The position numbers and the translations under genes were made by a program. From the NCBI GenBank assembly GCA_964635875.1, contig CAZWRK010000019.1, forward strand, positions 1-42,503: a DNA stretch of 42,503 bases. Reading direction: 5' to 3'. The stretch's first letter is position 1; every line of letters starts with the position of its first letter. Of the stretch, positions 31,166-36,527 are shown one piece after another. The stretch is from CAZWRK01 sp964635875. Lineage in GTDB: Bacteria > Pseudomonadota > Gammaproteobacteria > Burkholderiales > Aquaspirillaceae. The notes below the pieces were generated by a model. That model was not told the DNA's origin and did not search any database. It saw only the letters and a program-made list of their open reading frames with translations.

Positions 31166-32138
31166 CTTTGGCATTTTCTTTTGCCCTTTCCTGCATTGAT
31201 TTTATTTTGCCGCGGATTTCAGCAATTGAATTGCCGGATTTTTTAGCCGCTTCCATTCCGGATGGCTTTTGTGGCATTGCCGCTTGTTGCTTTGCAACTG
31301 TTTCTTCAATTGTCGGTGGCTTTTGTGGTGTTGGTAAACCTTCAACTGTATTCGAAGGTTTAGTGGTCGAATTATCTTCCTTGGTTGATGGTTCCGGTTT
31401 CGGTTCAGTTTCAACTACTGCTTCAACCGGCGCGCCATGTTCAACTTGTGGTTTAACAAACTTTGTTGGTGTTGGTAAATCAGCAACCGGATTTTGTGAT
31501 TGTGCCATTTCATCTTCGCTATAAATTCCGGATAATTCTGCTGGGAATGCTTTTCTAAGCGCTAAAGCTTCGGCACATTTAGCAAGTTGACCATAAGGCA
31601 TTTGTTTCCAAAGCCCGGTTGGTTGTCCGGCTTTATCTTTTTGGCAATATTCATTCCATCTTGCGGTTGCGGTTGTTGGCATTCGTTCGCCGGTTTTCTT
31701 ATTAACTTTAAAAACGGTGACTGTAGCTTTTACAGGAATTGGTGCGGATTCATCAGCCGGCAAAAATTCAGCATCATCGGAACCCCCATATTCGCCGGTT
31801 CTTTGGGCAATAAGCCTAAAACCATCAATGCCGGTTTGAATAGTCATCTTTTCCCGGCCAAGTCTGGTGTCCCATCTATAAATTGCGTAAATTTGGCGGG
31901 CTAGGGGGTCAAGACCTGTTCTTTTGCATGTATAAAGAAAAAGCATCAAGTCATCATTTGGGCGGGGGTTTCCTTGCCTGTCAAAGCCCAACACTTGATT
32001 TCTAACTAAGTCAATGAAAACTTTTGGTGATTCACCCTTGGGGACATATTTTAATAAGGCGGGTGTTTTGCCTTCTTCGATTAATTCGATGGCGTCTTTG
32101 CCTTTTTTTTCTGTTTCGGTTCCTGTGTCTTTTGGCAT
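31152..32138 (-). CDS. bet: RecT/Bet family single-strand annealing protein
   Basis: This 328-residue protein has the lambda Bet-type core: LMLFLYTCKRTGLDPLARQI, YAIYRWDTRLGREKMTIQTG and IDGFRLIAQRTGEYGG, then QLAKCAEALALRKAFPAELS. The last 100 residues are a Pro/Glu/Lys-rich linker and a basic helical tail. It anneals single strands during recombination or replication and probably works with the PD-(D/E)XK nuclease at 27078-27680. AGGA lies rather far upstream of ATG at 32138. Confidence 0.92.
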   Translation of the reverse strand: MPKDTGTETEKKGKDAIELIEEGKTPALLKYVPKGESPKVFIDLVRNQVLGFDRQGNPRPNDDLMLFLYTCKRTGLDPLARQIYAIYRWDTRLGREKMTIQTGIDGFRLIAQRTGEYGGSDDAEFLPADESAPIPVKATVTVFKVNKKTGERMPTTATARWNEYCQKDKAGQPTGLWKQMPYGQLAKCAEALALRKAFPAELSGIYSEDEMAQSQNPVADLPTPTKFVKPQVEHGAPVEAVVETEPKPEPSTKEDNSTTKPSNTVEGLPTPQKPPTIEETVAKQQAAMPQKPSGMEAAKKSGNSIAEIRGKIKSMQERAKENAKGATE

Positions 32139-32148
32139 TTTGTTTTTA

Positions 32149-32376
32149 TTAATCCTGCTTTTTAATTGTGATTAATCCTTCCTTTTCAAGTTGTTTAAGT
32201 ACCCAATAGACGTACCCGCGATTGTGAGGTTTACCATCTTTACGCGCAAATTCCGGCTTGGCCACAATGTCTTCGGGCGATACCCCATTATTAAATTCCT
32301 TGGCAATTGCAAGCCATTTTTCGATTGGTCTTTTTTTCTTGGTGCGAAGATTAACTTCAATAGGTTGATTGTCCAT
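32149..32376 (-). CDS. Small winged-helix-like protein, possible regulator
   Basis: This 75-residue basic protein has a helix-turn-helix-like layout: RPIEKWLAIAKEFNNGVSPE, DIVAKPEFA, then GYVYWVLKQLEKEGLITI, which resembles the recognition helix and wing of winged-helix proteins. It is the best candidate in the window for a phage transcription regulator. It is transcribed from one of the strongest promoters (32383-32411) as a leaderless mRNA. Confidence 0.6.
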   Translation of the reverse strand: MDNQPIEVNLRTKKKRPIEKWLAIAKEFNNGVSPEDIVAKPEFARKDGKPHNRGYVYWVLKQLEKEGLITIKKQD

Positions 32377-32382
32377 GATTTT

Positions 32383-32411
32383 ATATTAGTTACTTTCATT
32401 TTATTTGTCAA
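32383..32411 (-). promoter_or_regulatory. Strong promoter, leaderless start for 32149-32376
   Basis: On the minus strand: TTGACA (32411-32406), 17-nt spacer, TAATAT (32388-32383), then 6 nt to ATG at 32376. AACAAATACTT (32420-32410) runs directly into the -35. Confidence 0.8.
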
Positions 32412-32613
32412 GTATTTGTTTTCTTTTGTCTTCTTCTATTTTTAAAACGCCTTTTTTGATAAATAAGAATAAATCAGCAACCGCCGCTTCGCCCGGCTTA
32501 TCTTCTAAACAAGAATAAATCTTCCCATCGATTACTTTTGTTTGAAATTTGCCCAAAACTTCTTCAAATAATTCAAATTCCGGTTCTGGTTTTTTATCTT
32601 TATTTTTGGCCAT
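32401..32613 (-). CDS. Small protein, function unknown
   Basis: This 70-residue charged protein begins MAKNKDKKPEPEFELFEEVL. It is predicted to be a beta/alpha domain, with FQTKVIDGKIYSCLED and VADLFLFIKKGVLKIEED. No family is recognised. It overlaps the upstream signal-anchor gene by 14 nt. Confidence 0.6.
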   Translation of the reverse strand: MAKNKDKKPEPEFELFEEVLGKFQTKVIDGKIYSCLEDKPGEAAVADLFLFIKKGVLKIEEDKRKQILDK

Positions 32614-32851
32614 TTAATTCGCCTTCCTGTGTCGCTTCTTTATAAGCGGCGGTGTTTCGATAAACGTCAAGATTCTTTAAGCAAGTATCGACAACATACC
32701 CATGCTTCATTAAGGTTTCACAACTGCAAGTCCCGACCACATCACATTCGCCGGCAGTTGACCAAAGCGTATATCGGCGGATTATTTCAGCCGATCCGAA
32801 GACGCATACAATAAAAAGAATTATTAAAAATATTGATTGTTTTAGTGTCAT
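32600..32851 (-). CDS. Small membrane-anchored Cys-rich protein
   Basis: This 83-residue protein has an N-terminal hydrophobic segment (SIFLIILFIVCVFGSAEII) that should act as a signal anchor. An exported region follows with four Cys (GECDVVGTCSCETLMKHGYV, then DTCLKNL) that could form disulfides. It may act at the cell envelope, for example against superinfection, but this is a guess. Confidence 0.65.
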   Translation of the reverse strand: MTLKQSIFLIILFIVCVFGSAEIIRRYTLWSTAGECDVVGTCSCETLMKHGYVVDTCLKNLDVYRNTAAYKEATQEGELNGQK

Positions 32852-32907
32852 ATATTTATTAGTTGCCGGCCGCCTGATTATAGACCATCACGTTTACCTT
32901 GGGCTGG

Positions 32908-33402
32908 TCAATCCTTTGCACCGGCATTAAACTTACTTAGTTTTGCAACTGTTTCAACTATTCTTGCGGCTTTTAACCTACCGGCATGCCCACCCCAATT
33001 AAAGCAATAAACAACATAATCATAGCCGGTTTTGCTTGAATAATAAGGATGTGGTTGTTCTAATAAATAAGGTTTCAGCATTTCAACAATTTTTTCAGCT
33101 TCTTTAATCCGGGCAGATTCCCTTTGATATTTCTGTTTCTTGACTTCTTCATTGACAATTTTTATCAATCCGGCGTCACCGGTTTTTTTAACGCAATCAG
33201 ACCCAACAATAAAAGACTTACCGTCGGAAGATTTTATTCGGAAACAATTCTTAATAAGGGTAGAACAATAATCACAAGCCGTAACTTTAGCCATTGGGGT
33301 TTCCGGAATATATGTGGCATTTCCTTCAAACCAACCATCAAAAAAGAATGGGGCTTTTCCAAGACCGGCTTTTTCAAAAACATGTACTTTTTCTTGATCC
33401 AT
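32908..33402 (-). CDS. Cys-knuckle early protein, function unknown
   Basis: This 164-residue protein has VTACDYCSTLIKNCFRIKSS near residues 37-56, then SFIVGSDCVKKTGDAGL, which together suggest a zinc site. A Lys/Glu-rich helix (NEEVKKQKYQRESARIKEAE) and an aromatic C-terminus (YDYVVYCFNWGGHAGRLKAA) follow. I associate this layout with small phage proteins of unknown function. It has a leaderless promoter. Confidence 0.65.
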   Translation of the reverse strand: MDQEKVHVFEKAGLGKAPFFFDGWFEGNATYIPETPMAKVTACDYCSTLIKNCFRIKSSDGKSFIVGSDCVKKTGDAGLIKIVNEEVKKQKYQRESARIKEAEKIVEMLKPYLLEQPHPYYSSKTGYDYVVYCFNWGGHAGRLKAARIVETVAKLSKFNAGAKD

Positions 33403-33408
33403 AACAGT

Positions 33409-33437
33409 AGTTTAAGCCATTGTTGTGGATTTGTCAA
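33409..33437 (-). promoter_or_regulatory. Strong promoter, leaderless start for 32908-33402
   Basis: On the minus strand: TTGACA (33437-33432), 17-nt spacer, TAAACT (33414-33409), then 6 nt to ATG at 33402. AACAAATACTT (33446-33436) runs into the -35, giving the same 18-mer AACAAATACTTGACAAAT as at 32.4 kb. Confidence 0.75.
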
Positions 33438-33852
33438 GTATTTGTTTTGTATCTGTTTTCTTGTCTGCCGGATCAATCCATATTTCCTTCTTCCAACTGT
33501 CAATGTGATAAATCCTTATTCCGCGCCGGGTATCAAAGTATTTGCCCTTTTCCAAGACATCTAAAAACTGGTAATAAACGGTGTTTGGCTGGTCAATCAT
33601 AAATTGGATAACAATGCACCTTATTCCGGTTTCCTGCCAAAATTGCATTCTTGCTTTTATCTGCGGGACTTCAAGCCCTGTACCATAAAACGGGGGTGGA
33701 TTAAATAATTCGCCCTTATTCTTAACTTCTAAAACAAACCACTTGCCTTTGTGTCTTATTAAAGTATCCGGTTGCAAACCGTTTAAACCTTTCGACCATA
33801 AAAATCGAAATGCCTTTTGTTCGCCATCAATTCCTTGTTTTTGTATTCCCAT
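33412..33852 (-). CDS. Resolvase-like PD-(D/E)XK nuclease
   Basis: This 146-residue protein has Glu11 in IDGEQKAFRFLWS, Asp29 in LQPDTLIRHKGKW and Glu42-x-Lys44 in FVLEVKNKGE. This is the E-D-EVK catalytic layout of RecU and archaeal-type Holliday junction resolvases. Residues LFNPPPFYGTGLEVPQIKAR follow, a basic patch for DNA. It would process recombination or replication junctions. It is the first gene after the origin-like region. Confidence 0.7.
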   Translation of the reverse strand: MGIQKQGIDGEQKAFRFLWSKGLNGLQPDTLIRHKGKWFVLEVKNKGELFNPPPFYGTGLEVPQIKARMQFWQETGIRCIVIQFMIDQPNTVYYQFLDVLEKGKYFDTRRGIRIYHIDSWKKEIWIDPADKKTDTKQILDKSTTMA

Positions 33853-33859
33853 TGTTCAG

Positions 33860-33890
33860 TTGTCCACAAAAGTTATCCACTTTATCCACA
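33860..33890 (+). other. Cluster of three DnaA boxes (candidate replication origin)
   Basis: TTGTCCACA (33860-33868), TTATCCACT (33873-33881) and TTATCCACA (33882-33890) are all in the same orientation. The third is the perfect DnaA consensus; the others differ by one base. Nearby are TATCGA-containing repeats (33908-33918, 33920-33930, 33951-33961). As the phage has no polymerase or helicase gene that I can see, recruitment of host DnaA would make sense. Confidence 0.75.
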
Positions 33891-33992
33891 TTTTCACACT
33901 ATCCCCTACCCTATCGACCCGCTATCGATTAATTTCGTGCGTAAAAAAAGCCCTATCGACCATTATTTGCGGTAGGGGAGTGGGGGTCTATT

Positions 33993-34008
33993 TTTTCACG
34001 CGTGAAAA
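33993..34008. promoter_or_regulatory. 16-bp perfect palindrome, candidate operator
   Basis: TTTTCACGCGTGAAAA is a perfect dyad. Its half-site TTTTCACG is the core of the two TTTTCACGGAA repeats at the late promoter (24483-24493 and 24505-24515), and TTTTCACA occurs at 33891-33898. Confidence 0.65.
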
Positions 34009-34125
34009 GTTCGGCCGCCGCCGATTTTCTAACATTTACAATACTATTACTTAACAATGATGTTTCCATATTTCTTTTGTTTTAACCTTTCCTTATGTTT
34101 TAAAAGCCAAATTAAAATATTTTCC

Positions 34126-34513
34126 GATTAAGGAAGGAAGTTAATCTTACCTTTAAACCTTAATTATCACCTTTTCGGACATGATAGTCCCCCTATAAGG
34201 TGAAATAGGTTAATCTTTCTAAACGGCGACAACTTTTAGAAAGTCGCAAAACCGATTTTTCCCGGTCGTTTATGCACCTATCACCCAAGGGGGGTCAACG
34301 ATTTCTGCTTGTTTCACCCTTGGTCGGTTGGTCATAGGAAACCAAATAATCATGTCCGGATTGGTTTTATAAACCTTTTCGGTGCAAGGCCGCAATTACC
34401 ATAGCTTCACGGCAAGCATTACCCAATACTAGGCGACATTTTATTTAAAGACCTTGCTTATTGGTCACGCTTACGCCCCCTGCCGGTTAAGTCGCGCCGA
34501 TTCGATTAATCGG
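34126..34513 (-). ncRNA. Probable large structured RNA of about 390 nt
   Basis: This non-coding stretch is packed with perfect complements. CCGATT/AATCGG pairs 34497-34502 with 34508-34513. CCTAT/ATAGG (34277-34281 with 34334-34338) encloses CCAAGGG/CCCTTGG (34285-34291 with 34317-34323). ACCAA/TTGGT pairs 34341-34345 with 34361-34365. CTTTCTAAA/TTTAGAAAG (34215-34223 with 34235-34243) has a loop GCGA that pairs with the adjoining TCGC, a pseudoknot. TCACCTT/AAGGTGA pairs 34167-34173 with 34197-34203. In addition CGGACATGAT (34176-34185) is the exact complement of ATCATGTCCG (34349-34358), linking two hairpin loops. Strand is inferred from the genes. Large phage RNAs such as GOLLD or ROOL are the obvious comparison; I cannot assign it. 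Confidence 0.6.
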
Positions 34514-34515
34514 TT

Positions 34516-34740
34516 TCAGAATAAAGCCAAGTTTTGTTTTTTGGCTTCTTCTTTTCGAACACGCATGGTTTTAAATTCAGGAATTGGCAAATTGGGGACA
34601 AAAGGTAAATAAATTATTCTTTTCTTCTTTAAGTTGTCGCAATCATAAACAAGATGTTTAGAATTAAAATTAGCAATCCGATAGTACAATTTATGAATTT
34701 TATAGCAATATTTGCAGAATTCGGTTGTCCTGTTATTCAT
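34516..34740 (-). CDS. Small basic Cys-pair protein
   Basis: ATG at 34740 gives 74 residues (MNNRTTEFCKYCYKIHKLYY); the frame extends to a TTG at 34767. It has one C-x2-C pair, a further Cys in VYDCDNLKKK, and a basic C-terminus (KTMRVRKEEAKKQNL), so it may bind nucleic acid. It lies just upstream of the structured RNA. A weak hairpin, AAGCCAA/TTGGCTT, covers its stop codon. Confidence 0.55.
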   Translation of the reverse strand: MNNRTTEFCKYCYKIHKLYYRIANFNSKHLVYDCDNLKKKRIIYLPFVPNLPIPEFKTMRVRKEEAKKQNLALF

Positions 34741-34745
34741 TTTTT

Positions 34746-34955
34746 TTAAAAAAGTAATTCCCCGCAATCTTTATTTGAACAATAATATTTCCCATTAATA
34801 TGTTGTTCCGGCCAACCGCCATCCACCGGACAAAGCCCTTCAAAATCCCACCACCAAGATTGTTTTAAGTTTCGCCATGAATCAATAACGTAAAAGAATA
34901 AATCGAAGATAAAAACTAATAAGGATAGTAAAAAGTTTCCCGTCTTTTTAAGCAT
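34746..34955 (-). CDS. Small membrane protein with zinc-ribbon-like tail
   Basis: ATG at 34955 gives 69 residues: MLKKTGNFLLSLLVFIFDLF is hydrophobic, and the C-terminus has GLCPVDGGW and YYCSNKDCGELLF, a C...C-x4-C knuckle. The frame extends to a GTG at 35042, but that region forms the attenuator-like stem. The chosen ATG directly abuts the seven T residues of that stem, so expression would require read-through. Start uncertain. Confidence 0.5.
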   Translation of the reverse strand: MLKKTGNFLLSLLVFIFDLFFYVIDSWRNLKQSWWWDFEGLCPVDGGWPEQHINGKYYCSNKDCGELLF

Positions 34956-35030
34956 AAAAAAATCCGCTATTCGGTACCAAGTATCGATTAGGAAACTTTT
35001 GCCAAGTTTTTCTTGGCACCGAACAACGGA
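34956..35030 (-). terminator. Attenuator-like terminator with competing hairpin
   Basis: On the minus strand TCCG, TTCGGT and CCAAG (35030-35012) pair with CTTGG, ACCGAA and CGGA (34981-34963), with 3x3 and 1x1 internal loops, followed by seven T (34962-34956). The same CCAAG (35016-35012) can instead pair with a nearer CTTGG (35006-35002) in the perfect hairpin GCCAAG/CTTGGC. The two folds exclude each other. Confidence 0.7.
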
Positions 35031-35075
35031 CTTTAAATACACTGACTGTCTAAGTCTGTTATGAACCTAATCGAT

Positions 35076-35104
35076 ATTATAGACCACTTGGCGTAGGTCT
35101 GCAA
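35076..35104 (-). promoter_or_regulatory. Promoter with operator-like dyad, proximal
   Basis: On the minus strand: TTGCAG (35104-35099), 17-nt spacer, perfect TATAAT (35081-35076). The spacer is bounded by AGACC (35081-35085) and GGTCT (35096-35100), an inverted repeat. Transcription would start near 35069 and reach the attenuator after about 40 nt. It drives transcription toward the RNA and origin region. Confidence 0.7.
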
Positions 35105-35129
35105 CCCGCTTGGGGGTTGACGTCTAATA

Positions 35130-35158
35130 TTTATAATTAAATGGATAAGTTTTTACAA
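35130..35158 (-). promoter_or_regulatory. Promoter, distal
   Basis: On the minus strand: TTGTAA (35158-35153), 17-nt spacer, TATAAA (35135-35130). It lies about 54 bp upstream of the proximal promoter. Its longer transcript would include AACCC/GGGTT and ATCGATTAGG (35075-35066), the latter complementary to CCTAATCGAT at 34992-34983 within the attenuator loop. Confidence 0.55.
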
Positions 35159-35168
35159 GTGGGTCTTA

Positions 35169-35366
35169 CTATATCAAACGAAGGGTTGAACGTGTTCGAT
35201 ACATTTCTATTGGCGAAATAAGCGCTTTTCTTGGTCTAGCAACGCCGCGTTCATAATAAACACCGCGCCATCTGCCCGTTAAACCATCGACCCTTTCGCC
35301 GCCATGAAGATTCTTATTCTGCCTTGCTTGTTTTTCAGCAAGTAAATCAACTACCCGATCTTTCAT
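35169..35366 (-). CDS. Small basic protein, function unknown
   Basis: This 65-residue Arg-rich protein begins MKDRVVDLLAEKQARQNKNL. An aromatic middle (GRWRGVYYERGVARPRKALI) follows. No family is recognised. It is the last gene of the lysis-region operon before the divergence in function at 35.1 kb, starting 1 nt after the preceding stop. Confidence 0.55.
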   Translation of the reverse strand: MKDRVVDLLAEKQARQNKNLHGGERVDGLTGRWRGVYYERGVARPRKALISPIEMYRTRSTLRLI

Positions 35367-35367
35367 A

Positions 35368-35622
35368 TTAATGTTGCTGTTCGTATTGTGATTGGGGTTG
35401 TGCCGGTTTAAGTTCTTGATCGCCCTGCATCATGGCGTATCTTCGAATTTCCGGATCGGATAAACGAAAAACAAATTCACCTTTGGGGACACCTATTGGC
35501 TGTCGGCCAAACTTGCCTTTTTCCATTAAGTCACGCATAAAACGCAAGTGATTCATGTTCACTTCGCGCGGCTTTTCAACAAACATTTGTAAATCGGTAT
35601 CGTATCGGCCTAATTCCTTCAT
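35368..35622 (-). CDS. Small protein, function unknown
   Basis: This 84-residue protein begins MKELGRYDTDLQMFVEKPRE, continues with NMNHLRFMRDLMEKGKFG and has a Gln/Pro-rich tail. AGGGGT lies about 5 nt before ATG at 35622. I recognise no family; the compact charged layout fits a small virion or regulatory protein. Confidence 0.6.
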   Translation of the reverse strand: MKELGRYDTDLQMFVEKPREVNMNHLRFMRDLMEKGKFGRQPIGVPKGEFVFRLSDPEIRRYAMMQGDQELKPAQPQSQYEQQH

Positions 35623-35624
35623 TT

Positions 35625-35951
35625 TTACCCCTGTTTATTAAGAAATTCTTGGCGGGTTTTTGATTTTTCCCACCATTGCTTATAAACGATTTGTGCTTGG
35701 GCGAAAATAAAGGATACTTTACCAACGAAGAATGTGGCATCGGTCAAGTCTTTAATCTGCAAAAGTTCATTAATATTTAATGCGGATGCAATTATCAGAC
35801 ATGACAAAATACTAATCCAAAATCTTGCCTTTTCGTTATAAACATTTCGATTAATAAAATCGATGAAAAAAGGCATGGCTAAACCATGAAAGTTTTGGAT
35901 TGCGACAACTAAAATCCACAAAATACTTAAAAATGTTTCCATTAAATTCAC
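35625..35951 (-). CDS. Holin-like membrane protein
   Basis: This 108-residue protein has hydrophobic segments at about 6-30 (FLSILWILVVAIQNFHGLAM) and 45-58 (WISILSCLIIASAL), and a third weak one near 70-85. A basic tail (KQWWEKSKTRQEFLNKQG) follows. Size, topology and position near the endolysin suggest a holin. The ATG at 35951 is preceded by GGGGGTGA. The call is based on topology only. Confidence 0.6.
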   Translation of the reverse strand: MNLMETFLSILWILVVAIQNFHGLAMPFFIDFINRNVYNEKARFWISILSCLIIASALNINELLQIKDLTDATFFVGKVSFIFAQAQIVYKQWWEKSKTRQEFLNKQG

Positions 35952-36005
35952 CCCCGGTCTTCAATTAATAATAGAACAGTTTTTGGGAAAAATAAAATAG
36001 GGTAG

Positions 36006-36482
36006 TTAGGCGGTAGCGACTTCCGGATGCCTGTCTGTGTGAAGTTTATTCAAATCCCCCATAAAGACTTTAATTTCACCTAAAATGTCGGTTGTCTTTT
36101 CCATAAAGGTTTGATTAGCTTCGATCGCTTTTAAAACTACTTCCATGAATTTTTGTTGTGCCGGATCGCGGCCTTGAAGAATATCTTGGTATTCTTTAAT
36201 TTTCTTTTCGTTGGCTTCGTTTAATCCTTGAAGCTTGCCAACATCCTGGGTTAACTTATTAAGCTGTGTTTGGTGTGACGCAACAAGCGTCTGCTTTTCA
36301 GCTTCCCATTGTTTGGTTTTTTCGCGTTCTATTTCCAGTTGTTTTTCTAAAGTGTCCACAAGTTCATCCTTTGCTTTATTAGCGCCGGTTCTAAATTGGG
36401 CATATCCATAACCGATTCCGGCTATCAAAAGACCAATCCCGGCGAATATCCCAACAATAGTCGTGATGATTGTGAAATCCAT
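36006..36482 (-). CDS. Membrane-anchored coiled-coil protein of the lysis region
   Basis: This 158-residue protein has one N-terminal membrane segment (IITTIVGIFAGIGLLIAGIG) and then a long charged coiled coil (residues 40-105, KDELVDTLEKQLEIEREKTK). The tail is helical. It could be a spanin-like or lysis accessory protein, or a second holin component. It lies between the C39-like peptidase gene and the holin-like gene and has its own leaderless-type promoter. Confidence 0.6.
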   Translation of the reverse strand: MDFTIITTIVGIFAGIGLLIAGIGYGYAQFRTGANKAKDELVDTLEKQLEIEREKTKQWEAEKQTLVASHQTQLNKLTQDVGKLQGLNEANEKKIKEYQDILQGRDPAQQKFMEVVLKAIEANQTFMEKTTDILGEIKVFMGDLNKLHTDRHPEVATA

Positions 36483-36488
36483 TAATCA

Positions 36489-36518
36489 ATTGTAAACAAG
36501 GGGTAAGAAATCTGACAA
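36489..36518 (-). promoter_or_regulatory. Leaderless-type promoter for 36006-36482
   Basis: On the minus strand: TTGTCA (36518-36513), 18-nt spacer, TACAAT (36494-36489), then 6 nt to ATG at 36482. It lies in the short gap after the peptidase gene. Confidence 0.65.
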
Positions 36519-36527
36519 GTAAGAATT

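Larger units (their letters stand above)
33853..34515. other. 663-bp gene-free region: origin-like cluster, operators, structured RNA
   Basis: No convincing gene is present. From low to high coordinate it holds three DnaA boxes (33860-33890), CCCTATCGACC-type repeats and the shared CTATCCCCTACCC (33899-33961), and a 16-bp palindrome (33993-34008). An AT-rich stretch with weak hairpins (34020-34125) and a region of nested inverted repeats (34126-34513) follow. Individual elements are listed separately. Confidence 0.8.

Noticed and set aside
34746..35042. Start at GTG 35042 for the small membrane protein
   Set aside because: The added 29 codons fall in the attenuator stem-loops and the GTG has no ribosome site.
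35041..35125. tRNA
   Set aside because: Several hairpins occur, but they are explained by promoter dyads; no acceptor stem or T-arm sequence is present.
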